In this document: piece after piece, positions 10,530 to 21,935 of the stretch
How positions within the stretch are numbered: the first letter of the stretch is position 1
Layout of the letters: the number at the start of each line of letters is the position of its first letter
Assembly (NCBI GenBank): GCA_024195585.1
Contig: SWBL01000495.1
Coordinates: forward strand, 1 to 27,292
Origin: Aureobasidium sp. EXF-3400
Taxonomy: Eukaryota; Ascomycota; Dothideomycetes; Dothideales; Saccotheciaceae
Length of the DNA: 27,292 bases
Direction: 5' to 3'
Position numbers and translations under genes: made by a program
Notes under the pieces: model-generated
What the model saw: the letters and a program-made list of their open reading frames with translations, nothing else
Told to the model about the DNA's origin: nothing
The model's database searches: none

Positions 10530-12840
10530 ATGCGTTCGTTACTGTACCTTCCGTTGATCGCGGGTACTGCCCTTGCTGGCAGTTGCCCCTACATGAGTGG
10601 TGAAATGGGAAAGCGCGATGATGCTGGACTTCAGGAGACCACCGAGCAAACTGCAGAATTTATGGGTCAATTCAAGCTCCGTGATGAGCAAGGCTTCGTA
10701 ACTACCGACTGGGGCACTCCCATCGATGACCTTACCAGTCTCAAGGCTGGTGCAAGAGGTCCTACACTACTAGAAGACTTTGCTTTCAGGCAGAAGATGC
10801 AAAGATTCGATCACGAGAGAGTATGCTTTGACCTTCTTGTAGTCAACCTCTGATAGTTCGCTGACTGATGTCCAGATTCCTGAACGAGTAGTTCACGCTC
10901 GTGGTGCCGGTGTTCATGGTGTCTTCGAGTCCTATGGCAACTTCTCCAATATCACGGCTGCAAGCTTCCTTGCTGAGGAAGGCAAGAAGACCCCTACATT
11001 CGTGCGTTTCTCTACCGTCATTGGTGAGAGAGGGTAAGTTCCACACATCAGCTCAAGCACGGCAGGTGCTAACCAAGAACACAGAAGTGGAGACGCTGCC
11101 AGAGATGTTCGAGGTTTCGCAACTCGCTTTTACACTGACGCAGGCAACTTGGATATTGTCGGCATCAATCTGCCGATTTTCTTTATTCAAGATGCCATGC
11201 AGTTCCCCGATATGGTACATGCTTTGAAGCCTCAGCCCGACAAGCAGATCCCTCAAGCGGCTACTGCCCATGATACTGCTTACGACTTCTTCTCTCAACA
11301 ACCGAGTACCTTGAACATGGTCAGTACATGAGCCATGCGGAAATTCGTTCAATTCTAACCAATTCGACAGCTTATGCTCATCATGTCGGGTTACTCGCTG
11401 CCTCGTTCGTACCGCCACATGAGTGGCTTCGGTGTCCACACTATGCGCATGGTCACCGAGGAAGGTGACAGCAAGCTCATCAGGTGGCACTGGAAGTCCA
11501 AGCAGGGCACCGCAAGTCTTTTGTGGGAAGAGGCTCAAGCCATCAACGGAAAGAACCCTGATTACCACCGCAAAGATCTTTGGGATGCTATCGAGAACGG
11601 CGCGTACCCTGAATATGAACTCGGTGTTCAGATCATGGATGAAGATCAACAACTGGCTTTCGGCTTCGATGTCCTCGACGCTACCAAGTGGATCCCTGAA
11701 GAGCTCGTTCCCATCACAATTCTCGGAAAGATGACATTGAACGCCAACCCAACAAACTACTTTGCCGAGACTGAGAGCATTGGTTTCCAACCTGGACACG
11801 TGGTGCGAGGCATTGACTTCAGTGAGGATCCTCTACTTCAAGGTCGTCTATTCTCCTACTTGGACACCCAGGTCAACAGACAAGGAATCAACTTCGAGCA
11901 GCTTCCCATCAATCGTCCTCGCATCCCGATCCACAACAACAACCGCGATGGACGTGGCCAGCAATACATCCCTACAAACAACTACGCCTACTCGCCCAAC
12001 TCTCTTAACAACGGTTTCCCCAAGCAAGCCAACCAGACCGTGGGTAAAGGCTTCTTCACCGCACCCGACCGCCGCTTGACAGGTGCTTTCACTCGCGAAC
12101 TCTCACCCACCTTCAACGATCACTGGTCGCAAGCACGTATGGTCTACAACTCAATCTCTGCAGCAGAAAAGCAGATTGTCATCAACAGTCTTCGCTTCGA
12201 AGTCAGTCAAGTACAATCTCAAGTCGTCAAGCAAAACTTTATCATCCAGCTCAACAGAATCTCTCACGATCTGGCTGCTGGCGTTGCTGTTGCTTTGCAA
12301 GATGTTATCGTTCCTGAGCCGGACAACACTTTCTACAACAACCGCAGCTCTGCTCATATTTCTATCTTTAACACCACTTTGCCCACCATCAAGGGTCTTA
12401 ACATGGGAATCTTGGCTTCTACATCTTCAAACGCTTCCATGGCTCAAGCTGCACAATTAGCCAAGGCATTTACAGCTCAAGGCCTTTTCGTCAGCATCGT
12501 CGCCGAGACCCTCATTCCAACTGTCAATGCAACTTACTCCACCGCTGACGCCCACGCATTCGATGCCATTGTCATCACAGCAGGTGCAGAAGACATCTTC
12601 AGCGGCAAAAAGACTTCTTCGCTTTACCCTCTCAATCGACCTATGGAGATTCTGAAAAATGCATATGCTTGGGGTAAAGCTGTTGGTGCTGTGGGTGTGG
12701 GTAGAAAAGCTTTGGATGTCGCCGGTATTGAGCAGAGAGCTGGTGTTTACTTTGCCAATGGGACAGCAGAGGCTGTTGAGAGTTTCAAGTGTGGTCTTTC
12801 TACTTTTAGATTCTTGGACAGGTTCCCTGTTGACGAGTAA
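10530..12840 (+). CDS. Secreted large-subunit catalase (clade 2, CatB/Cat-1 type) with variant active site
   Basis: Predicted 717-residue haem catalase that would split hydrogen peroxide outside the cell or in the wall. Exons are 10530-10820, 10876-11033, 11085-11319 and 11371-12840; the introns of 55, 51 and 51 bp have GT-AG ends and keep frame. An N-terminal signal peptide (about residues 1-18, [17 protein letters not shown]) is followed by a Lys-Arg at about 32-33, a likely propeptide cleavage site. This favours the Met at 10530 over an in-frame one at 10461. Catalytic His104 sits in RVVHARGAG, the haem-ligand Tyr391 in RLFSYLDTQ, and RFSTV and FFIQDA are conserved. The C-terminus (about 570-717) is the flavodoxin/amidotransferase-like domain of large catalases. 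The oddity is GIN at 176-178: the first Asn of the usual GNN, which pairs with the catalytic His, is Ile177. Activity may therefore be reduced or altered. Confidence 0.92.
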
Positions 12841-13216
12841 GTGCAAGATCATCTCTTGTTCTAGTGGCAAGTATTTGTATATACCTTGTTTCGATATCTT
12901 TCTATGCCGCTTTCGAGTTTGTTCTTACTCTGTTCATGTGTTGCTATTTTGTTCGTGCTGCCTTGGGAAGCGATGAGAAAGATTTCGTCTATAATGTGTT
13001 GTTCATTGTTATCTGCCTTTATAAAAACGCCGTTTGTATAGATGCATTTCGAACAGTTGCCCTTGGGAATAAAACGAGAAAAGAGGGAAAACATAAACTG
13101 TCGTTAAAAGAACAGATTCATCAAAAAAAGAGAGAAAGGAAACCCAAGAAGAAGATACAGAGAATTCTAAAACATGTCCTGCGTATTTCTTTTTTGGTAT
13201 GAGAAGTCGTGCACGT
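12841..13216. other. Convergent 3' region between catalase and OCH1-like gene
   Basis: This 376-bp spacer separates two genes that point at each other and should contain both 3' untranslated regions. The plus strand is T-rich at about 12870-12960 and strongly purine/A-rich at 13070-13165. No gene or RNA signature was recognised. Confidence 0.6.
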
Positions 13217-14445
13217 CTATTCGCCGATGTGGCGTTCGTTTTCGGGTTTCCATGAGCCTAATTGAGGAGTCAGAAAGAGTTGGGAGGAGGAGTTGGAGAG
13301 AAAATTATCATACCTTCAAAGTTGTGCTTCACAAAGGCCATCGGGTCGTCATCATCACCAGCGCCCATCTGTCCAACACCAGGGCTGAAACTCGTAATGG
13401 GCAATACAACAACATCACCGACCTTCTTGGCCTGAGTGATGCCAGTGAAATGCTCCCAGGTAATGTTGCCCTTACTCGTCGACATGTCAAAGTAATCCGG
13501 GTCATTGAAGAAGGCGAATACGGCATCGGTCCAAATGGCAGGGCCTGTAAACTCGACAATGGACTCAATGCTTGACTTTGTGAGCTTGCCAGCTTCCTTG
13601 CGACGCAGAGTTTCGTGGGCAATCGTAGCCACCAAGTCGCGGAGGATAGGGTGACCAGGTTTTGACTGGATGGTCCACTGGCAGAATTGGATGCGGCGAG
13701 AGTACCAGTCGTGCCAATCCGGGCGATCCGGGTCGGCTTCGATGCCAATGACCATGCCGTAACTGGAGCGAGGGACTTCTGAAGGTACCCACTCGGTAGC
13801 ACTTTTCAGAGCGCGTGTGTCAATGTCTGAGTAGATTCCTCCTCTTGCCAGCAGAATCAAGTAGCGGAAGAAATCGGCTTTGAGTACGGGGACAGGCAAA
13901 GCGTCGTAAGCGGCTACAATATCGGGTACAGCGGCGTACAAGTGACGAACGAGATGGGCGGCGGTGGCATCAGTGATGACCTCGTGCACGAAAGTTGGGT
14001 GCAGCTCTGTCCAAGCAGCCTCGCCAGGACGGAAATCTTCCTCAAAGTCACCGGATGAAGGAGTGGTCTTCCATGTTTGCCAGATGTATGCAGGGAACTT
14101 GCTCTCCGGGTCGTAAGGGAACTGGTAGGCCAATTGCTGTCGTAGCGGCATGGCATGCAGGTCTTGCAGGGATATTTGCGGACGCTCCTTCTTGTAGTTG
14201 TTCTTTGCCTTCAATTCCTCAGCGACGGCCGGCGCCGTTGAGCTTTGTGATGTGGCCAGTCGCGAGGATGTCGTCTCGACAGGAGGTTGGATCTGGATCT
14301 TGCGATTGTCTTGATATGAGCCTGTCGGCTTTGGCGAATTTACGTTGAACGAGGCTGCGGAGGGTTGTGAATGCGAGCCCTTGAGCAGTATGAAGAAGCC
14401 CAGTACGATGACAGCCGTCAATAGGGCCCTCTTGAAGGTAAACAT
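13217..14445 (-). CDS. OCH1: OCH1-like initiation-specific alpha-1,6-mannosyltransferase (GT32)
   Basis: Predicted 390-residue type II Golgi protein that adds the first alpha-1,6-mannose of the outer chain to N-glycans, using GDP-mannose. Exons are 14445-13314 and 13257-13217. The 56-bp intron (GTATGA...CAATTAG) was placed because reading through it gives an unrelated Pro-rich tail. Splicing gives HNFEGSWKPENERHIGE, matching the usual Och1 end (SWK...). A signal anchor (about 8-22) follows the short cytosolic FKR, then a Ser/Pro/Thr-rich stem to about 95. The catalytic domain begins near PAYIWQTWK. The LKADFFRYLILLARGGIYS segment leads into the DXD motif D207-I-D209, which binds metal and sugar nucleotide. 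The Met at 14445 was chosen because it starts directly before the anchor; upstream in-frame sequence lacks protein character. A Hoc1 or other GT32 paralogue is possible. Confidence 0.88.
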
Positions 14446-16528
14446 GTTGGTGATGTGGAGGAGTAGCGAGCGGAGGAGCGCGGAAAAGGGACAGGAGCGA
14501 CGTGGATTAGCAGCAAGCGACGGGCATACCACGTATATGCAGGTCTCTATAAGCTGGAGGAGATTCCGGCGACTCTGGTGGTATGGGGGAAAGAGAGAGC
14601 GGGTTGAGGTTGCGGGAATTTGGACGACGTTATTGGGCGGAGCAGCTACTTGTATATCTTTTTGCAGTGTCGATCGATGGACCAGGGCACCGTTGTGGAT
14701 ACCACGCACAGGGACACGACAACAACCCTGTTCTTTTTGACGCGCCCGCCGGCCTGATGAGCATGCAGCTTGCAGAACGTAGCGAGACCTTTTGCTCAAA
14801 GCAAGGGATAATATGACAGTTGATCCGTTTGATTGTCCTGAACTACAGCTGCTCTCCGACCTAAATTTCTCAATCTGAGCCCGTATCACGTCAAAAGCCT
14901 AACGACAGCCACGACTTGAAACGCCGAGTTGCAAAGGGGTCGTTGAATCGCCATAACTCCTCAAACATACGAACGCGTCATTGGCCCTGCCGCTCTGCAA
15001 CCTGCAAGGCAGGCAGTCGCTAACACATGTCTCGCTTGCCTATAATCAAGCCGTCTTCGGTTCTGCAACCTCTTTCAGCTCGAGTCCATCATATCGACCA
15101 TGCATGCACTCTTCTTACACTATCATGCAATGCGTAAGCTGTGTTCAAGGGACACCTCTGTCGTGTCCTTATCTGCCAGCCACATGCGAGAGTGATCTGC
15201 TGGGAACCTCAAAGGGGCGGCGCCGGCACTGTGCAAGCCACAAGCCTTTCCCGCACTCGACCACCAAGCAGCTAACCAACACCGACGACGCGGCCCAGGT
15301 CTCCGACCTCAATCCGCCAGAAAAGACTCCTCTCAACACTGACCGTTGGAGACTGGACAATTCGTACAACGATAATTAAGATATCTTTAGGATTGCCTGT
15401 CTCACCAAAAGACGGGAAATGTCAAACGACCAACAGAAGCCGATAATGATCCTCGTGAAATATATGTGCCTTCAGCCTGCTCATCGTCATCAACTCATGC
15501 CAACATCGTGTTCGTGTCCATAGGATCAGCGCAAAAGCTGACGAAGCCAGTCTGTCAACCCGCAAACCATGCCACACACTTAAGGTTTGAAGTATACGAG
15601 GCCACTTCTATAAAAACCAAAGACAACAACTTTCCGCGAAACCTTTTTTGCGTTGGCGGACGAGAGCGCAGGAGGAGAAGCTGGTCACACGTTTCAAAAC
15701 CGCTGCGGGTGCGCTGCTGCATTATTGCGCAAAACGTTCCATCAATCTCTGGCAGCTGCTGCTGCTCGCTCGAAAGAATAACAAAATGTCCACCATTCTA
15801 CCCCACCTACCGAGCCCAGAACGATACTAGGAGTGCCCCTGTTGACAGCTTCGGACCCCGAAGCAAATGGTCCCTAGCTGCGTTCCTCTTTCCCCCTTCT
15901 CAACCTCAACGATATCTTGCATGTTTAACCTCCGATGCGTCTGCGATTTCCCGCTTTTTGCTACATAGACTTTTCGACTGTATATTCTCCGCTTCCCGGA
16001 TTCCGAATCTTTTGTAGACATCATGATCTCTTCTCCACTGTTTCAAGAAATGGTTGCTATGCAGTGGCCCATGGGGATAGGGCATCTAAGCGGTGCTTCC
16101 GAAAGTTACAGCTCCCGCGACCCTGGCCGTGTTTTTGACAGCAGTAAAATTGCTACCATACAACCACTTTTCCGTATCATAGCATTGTAAACAGATGCTC
16201 GGATGTGTCTTGATCGTGTACTGTCCTCGAAGCTCGCAAAAGTCATGCGTAAGCGTGTCACTGTACGTATACGGATTCGTGTAAGAATAAGCACACCATC
16301 ATCCAATACCACGAACATCTGTCACGCAGATACTCATCAGGACGCAAAATGGTGCACACAAGTAGGTAAAAATTGACTTTGTTCTTTTTTTCTCTGAATC
16401 GACTCGCTCCGACAAGTTTTTTTTTGTTCGCTGTCTCAAATACGAAGAAGTAAAAGATAAGGGTGAATAGAAGAAGCAGAATACAACAACAGCGAAGACG
16501 ACGACAATATCCGACAACATCATATCGC
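14446..16528. other. Large intergenic region, no gene established
   Basis: About 2.1 kb between two minus-strand genes: the OCH1 promoter at its left and the ROM2 3' end at its right. Open frames on either strand (up to 183 codons at 15466-16017) have no recognised motif and look like chance. A good TATA-like box (CTATAAAAACC, about 15609-15619) on the plus strand precedes a pyrimidine/purine-mixed stretch and a 14-codon ATG frame at 15786 with a favourable AACAAAATG context. This might mark a short or non-coding transcript. Poly-T runs at about 16386-16430 probably belong to the ROM2 3' untranslated region. Confidence 0.45.
15609..15619 (+). promoter_or_regulatory. Possible orphan TATA box
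   Basis: CTATAAAAACC is a close match to a TATA element and is followed by a CAACAAC-rich stretch typical of fungal leaders. No convincing gene follows on the plus strand, so it may drive an unrecognised transcript or be fortuitous. Confidence 0.25.
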
Positions 16529-19500
16529 TCATTGCCTTGGTGATTGTGGACGACCCCAGAAGTCCAGACTGGCAATGACGTCCTCGCCCATCTCGTCTTC
16601 GTACGCGTAAAGGATCTTATTTTGTTAGCATGTATGTCTTGCAGCAATGGCGTACAGCGATGAGACTTACCTCTCTCGAGCTCGAATGTAGGAAGCGTAT
16701 GTTCTTGGCAGTCAAGATGCAGACCAGACCTCCAGTCTCTGTCAACCGCACCTCGATGAACTCTTGCTCGAACGCCAGAATATACTTGTCGCCCCACGTT
16801 GCAAACGCCGTCGGTGCACCCTCCCAGATAATCTTCCAGTCGTTCCTCGCTCTCCAACCGTTTTTGTTGACGAAGAATGAGAAGTCTGTGTAGCACAGCA
16901 GGAATTCTGATGGCGTGCGCTCGATGTAAATGGGCTTGACGTTCTCGCGACGGACGACAAAGTCGAGTGATGTGTCGGCCTGGTCGAGCAGCGATTGTGT
17001 TTCGAGTGTTTCGAGCGATACGATCTCGAAGCCTTTGGCACCACCGACACAGAGCTTGGACCGCAAGAAGTGAATACTGTTCGACTCCATGGGGATGTAG
17101 AACTCTTTGAATGGTCGGAGCACTTCCTGACCTCCTGCGAGCATCTTCGCCAAACCTGACTTCTTCTTGCCCTTCATCATCGCGTCCATGGGCTCGTACA
17201 CCTTGACAGTACTTGACAACGATGATGACTTGACACAACAGACGAGCAATTGGCCATTGCACATACCAGCATTGAAATAGTTGGCGTGGCAAATCTTACG
17301 CCCACGCTTAGAGGGTGTTGGCTGATTGTCTTCTGGGTCCAGAGCATCCAAGGGGTATGAGTACATGACCTTATCGGCAAGCACCAACAAGATTTGATGC
17401 TGTTCCAGCACGTCGATTTGTGATACCAACTTGCAGTCAAGCATGCGCTTTGGCTTGAGAGAAGCATCCTTGGGTTTGCGTTCTGCCACAAATACACCAA
17501 TATCGGTTCCGAGGACCAATTTACGGCCTCCGTCGATGGGTACGCAGCAGTTGACGCGGTTGTTGGATGTGAAGTAGCCCTGGCTGATGTTCGTCTTGGT
17601 GAAGATGTTGCTGCGCTCACGAAGCTTCTCTTGCTGGGTGTGGATGTTCTCCATCCACTTCTCCTTTTGAATCTGAGTCGAGCAATACAGGGTCAATTCG
17701 TAGCCACCTTTTCCAAGTCTCTTGAAGGTCAGAGGATATCCTTCTTCTTTTTTGGTCGCAGCGCTGGTGATGGTACGAGCTCCAGGGATCATGCTGGACG
17801 AGGGTCGTTTCGCGATTCCTAACCTTGGCAAAACCTCCTCCATTTGTGTAATGACCAACAGCTCGAGTGGGATTGGCTTGCGATATACCTTTTGTTCTTC
17901 ACGCTTGTTGACCATCTTCTGTCGAACGAGCAATACCGCGTGGTCGAAGAGATATGCCTGGATGTCGATGGTTTCTGCGCTTGCCGTCTTCTTGAGCCCA
18001 CCCTTGAACACCATCTGGCGTCCTTCTTCCGTCAGCTTCAGATCCTGATAAGGTACGTTGGTCCACTTCAAGTTCTGGTTAAGTTGCGAAAGTTGTTGGA
18101 TGTTTTCTGCTTTTCCAGACTCCTCGTTGACTCTAGTGAGAATTGCCCTGATCATGGTAACAGCTCGTGGAAGATCTTCCTTGTCTGGGTTGTCATCCTT
18201 TGCCTTCTTCAGAGCCCCGTCTAGTAGCAGGGGATATCTGGCAAGACGTGTGGTAGGTTTCGTCAAATAACCGTTGAGCTCGAGTTTTCGTGATTCTTTC
18301 AGACGTTCTGTCTCCTCGACAAACTTGGCGAACGCCGGATTGCTAGACTTCTCCTTTTCGAACTCGAACTTGCCGAACAACTGGTTGGCACCATATTTGA
18401 TGAAAGGAGTAAACTGAGGGACATATTCTAGGAAGATGTCACCAACATTCCGCACAACTGGGTTCTGCTGCTGTCGTCGAGTAAGAGCGCTAGCAAGCCT
18501 AACATTGACAGCGTGAACTTCCTGGCAATTCGAGAAGACAGTGCGAATAAATTTCTCGCGCCGATGTTCCGGAATTGGCGAGATGTTGGGGTTCCTCAGA
18601 GGCTTAATCCAGAAATCGCGCAGATACTCCAGATCCTTCACAAAGTCCCTCTCAGTGTACATGATTTCGGCAAGAACTTCCTGACGTGCTTTTTCCTTGT
18701 CATCGACGCTGTCGGCAACATCCTTGGAAACGGTGTTGATCCACAATCTCTGTTCGGCTTCCGGCTCGTCCCTCAGACTGGCTTGTGAACCTTCCCTCTT
18801 AAGACCAGGCTGGATCTTCATGTTGAGACGTTGCTGTTGTTCCAGTCTTCTCGGACATGCTATCGAATAACAAAGGTGGTCGCGTGTGCAGGTAGGAGAG
18901 TAGCACTCGGTCAGCAGAGTAAAAACTCCATTGACCTCGGCCGGCTCTTCAACCACAGCTTCCTTGAACTGATATATCTCGTTGGGAGAGTCACGCAATC
19001 TGTGTGCATAAGCAACCTCGTGGAAGAATTTTTGGGCATCCAGGGACCGGCCGAGGAGGAGCGCAAGATTTCTGTCGGAAGTACGAATGATGTAAGCAAT
19101 CAGTTCGACAGCGTCATGTCCAGTAAAGGCGTTTTTGTAGACCAAACTATCTTTCTCCTTCTCCGCCATTGGGATTCTATCGTAAAAAGCGGCGGCGACC
19201 TTGGAAAGAAGAGCGCCATAGACGAGGGACGGACGTCTTTGAGCTATCATCTGTCCGTTGCCTTGTTGGACTTGGCTGTTGGAACGAGTGGACGAAGCGG
19301 TTATGGAAGGTCGGGGAGACTGAGCGGCACCGGCGGTGGTCTCTGTGTATTCCGAGGGAGCAATAGTGGATGCCATAGACATGGTGCGCGATTGGATACT
19401 ACCCTGACTAGGAGTTCTACCCTTGGCGGCGGTGAAAGGATCCTGTTGCTGGTTCACCTCAGAGTCACCACGTTTGCGCTGAGGTATGACACGACCGCTC

Positions 19501-20288
19501 ATGATTTGACTGTGATCTTGATCGCGTGAGTACGAAGACATGGACATGGTACGCTCGTCGGCGGGGCGGTCGGGTACGACTCTTCCTTGGGCAGTCGTTC
19601 TTGCCAGATGGTTACTCATGTATGGTTGCTGACGGAAAGCGTGTGCAGGGGCTATGTTGTAGCTACTCTGACTGTGCTGAACAGGGAAATTGGGTCGAGA
19701 GGTTGCAGCCATGGATTGCGAGCGGTAGCTGTCGGAATTGAGAGCGGGACCGGGACCAGGACTAGGACCAGACGACATGGCAGGTCCGCCGGTGTAAGTG
19801 CGGGCATAGGGCTGCGAAGGCGGCGGACCACGCGGATCAAGGCGCTGTGGAGCAGCATACGGGCGACGATCGGGACGAAGAGGCTGAGGTAGGTACTGGG
19901 GTTGAGGCTGGCGGTGGGGCTGGGGAGAACTGGGATATTGTTGTGGTGGTGGCTGTTGGTGGTGTTGCGGTTGTGATGGGTGGTGATAGTCGCCGTTCTG
20001 GATAGGAGGCGACGGAGTATTGTAGGATCCTTGATGATGGGGAGTAGGACGAGGGTTGCTCTGCGGCGGGGGGTATGCTCGCATGGGAGGGGCCCGTTGC
20101 ATGTAATCGGACATCTGCGACGACATGGTGGCGGCGCGTTCGGCAGGCGGTCTCATAGGCTGGGACAGCATGGTCTGCGAACGGCCCTGTTGTTGCTGGG
20201 CAGCAGCGGGTGGACCGAAGATGTTGTTATAGGCAGCTTCGCGCTGCTGCGACGAGGAGCGGCCCTGTTGTTGCGAGTACTGGGCCAT
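16529..20288 (-). CDS. ROM2: Rho1 guanine nucleotide exchange factor (Rom2-like: DEP, DH, PH, CNH)
   Basis: Predicted 1234-residue exchange factor that loads GTP on Rho1 at sites of growth, feeding glucan synthase and the Pkc1-Bck1-Mpk1 cascade. Exons are 20288-16671 and 16615-16529. The 55-bp intron (GTAAGT...ATAAG) has a TGCTAAC branch point, and splicing replaces an unrelated read-through tail with ILYAYEDEMGEDVIASLDFW, which fits the family end. Residues 1-345 are disordered (Gln/Pro/Ser/Arg rich). A DEP domain lies at about 350-445 and the RhoGEF/DH domain at about 533-724, with EIMYTERDFVKDLEYLRDFW as its first conserved region and YLTKPTTRLARYPLLL near its end. A PH domain lies at about 739-890 and a CNH (citron homology) domain from about 911 to the C-terminus. 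This domain order is diagnostic of Rom1/Rom2. It is divergent from the V-ATPase gene, 798 bp apart. Confidence 0.93.
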
Positions 20289-21086
20289 TGTGAGCGGCAG
20301 GGCTTAGCATCTAACACATCCGGGTGGGGAGCAGAGGGCTGCCGACTGCGCAAGCGAGTGACGATGGAGGTCGTGGAGCCAGTGCCGATGCCAGAGTGTG
20401 AAACAAGGCGGCCCACGGTAGAAGGGCCTACTCGACCCTCTGCTCAACTCTAACTTCTTGTCCACGTGTGCCGACTGTCAAGACCTTGGAAGACACCGGA
20501 TATGAGGACAGCAGGACGGCTGACACAGTGCGCAATCGAGGCAATGAGGACGCTACTTGTCCGAGGCTTCGTACTCGACGGGTTGCAAGTTGCTGGAGAG
20601 GGAGACGGTTTCGATGGTGGAACTCTTGTCTATGCCATGCTCGACTTGCTGTGTTACCACTCTTCAGCCCCGGCGAAATCCGGGCGGGAGCCTCTTCACT
20701 CACTGAGAGTCTGCTGGGCCAATCTCGTACTTTATTCACACCAAGTAGTCGAGCAATATACTGATACAAACGTCTATCAAGCTAGCATATGCGTCAGTAA
20801 TTGTCTGAGTCTTCATGTCTGAAAGAAATGTTGGAATCGACCAGAGTACATGTCTAATAGATGTGAGCAAGTCACGTGCGACGTTTCGTGAGGAAGGGAC
20901 GAGAGTCGGTGCATCATCGCGGGCGGACCGACGTTGCTGCCGTGAGATCGAGTGCAGTTCCAGGTCGCTGCCAACTCTTCGTCGACCACCTGCCCACGCC
21001 CTGCTCGCCATACCTTGACTAGTCGCTCCTAGTCCTTGCTGTCTTCAACTTTCTCTCAAAGGGTCTCGTCGCATAACTCTCCCGTC
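20289..21086. promoter_or_regulatory. Divergent promoter region of ROM2 and V-ATPase subunit c
   Basis: 798 bp lie between two start codons facing away from each other. Two E-box hexamers, CACGTG at 20463-20468 and 20873-20878 (the second as TCACGTG), could bind basic helix-loop-helix factors of the Cbf1 type; this is motif matching only. No additional gene was recognised. Confidence 0.55.
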
Positions 21087-21801
21087 ATGTCGGACTCTGA
21101 GCTCGCCCCTGCCTTCGCGCCATTCTTTGGCATGGTGTGTATGCCTACTCGCCTCGAATAGACATGTTAGCTGACACTCTCTCAGGCTGGCATTGCCTTT
21201 GCTGTAAGCTGCTTCTCTCTGGCTGTCGACTCGTGAACGTGCACTAATGTGATCTCTCGCTCGACAGATGATCTTTGGCTGTACGTTGAACTCTAGCCCC
21301 ATTACGTCTGCTCGGTATACTGATTCTCGATTCAAGGTGTTGGAGCCGCATTTGGTACAGCCAAGTCTGGTATCGGTATCGCTGGTGTTGGTACCTTCAG
21401 ATCCGACCTGATCATGAAGTCGCTCATCCCCGTCGTCATGTCTGGTATCATTGCCGTCTACGCCCTCGTTGTCGCCGTCTTGATTGCCGGTGACATGCGC
21501 CCTCCTCCAGGCACCCACTACAGCTTGTTCACTGGCTTCATGCACCTTGCATGCGGTCTTTCAGTTGGTCTGACTGGTCTTGCCGCTGGATACGCCATTG
21601 GAATTGTCGGTGATATGGGTGTGAGATCATACATGCAGCAGTCACGAATCTTTGTTGGCATGGTTCTGATCCTCATTTTCGGCGAAGTCTTGGGTCTTTA
21701 CGGGTATCGTCCAGCATCTTGCTCTGCTTTGACTCTTCACTGCTAACTCGTGTCATAGCCTGATTGTCGCCCTTATCCTCAACACCAAGAGCAGAGGTTA
21801 G
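21087..21801 (+). CDS. vma-3: V-type ATPase 16-kDa proteolipid subunit c (Vma3)
   Basis: Predicted 162-residue membrane subunit forming the rotating proton-carrying ring of the vacuolar ATPase. Exons are 21087-21134, 21186-21203, 21268-21280, 21337-21703 and 21759-21801. The introns are 51, 64, 56 and 55 bp, all GT-AG, and exon lengths sum to 489 bp (163 codons with stop). Exons 2 and 3 are only 18 and 13 bp, yet together they restore the family sequence FFGMAGIAFAMIFGCVGAAF. Four hydrophobic helices are visible. The proton-binding glutamate is Glu143 in [13 protein letters not shown]. The [20 protein letters not shown] block and the ending [11 protein letters not shown] match Vma3 better than Vma11 or Vma16. 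A CTAAC branch point is visible in intron 4. It is convergent with the CCDC97-like gene, 134 bp away. Confidence 0.95.
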
Positions 21802-21935
21802 ACGAATCTCCTCCGTCCGCTACCTCCTCAAATCACCCCACGCGCTGTACCATATACCAAATCACAATTGTCCGAATCATACCATCAATAGAAGCTTTTT
21901 ATAACGAACTACATGCGCATAGCATGGCACAATCC

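Noticed and set aside
11053..11799. 248-codon open frame antisense to the catalase
   Set aside because: It is antisense to clearly conserved catalase exons and crosses two of their introns; it has no motif of its own.
15466..16017. 183-codon plus-strand frame in the large intergenic gap
   Set aside because: Composition is Ser/Cys/Arg/Pro rich and random-looking, with no domain, and stops and starts do not fit neighbouring splice sites.
16258..17292. 344-codon open frame on the minus strand
   Set aside because: It overlaps the ROM2-like coding region in another frame of the same strand; composition is Arg/His/Cys rich with no motif, while the ROM2 frame has clear CNH homology.
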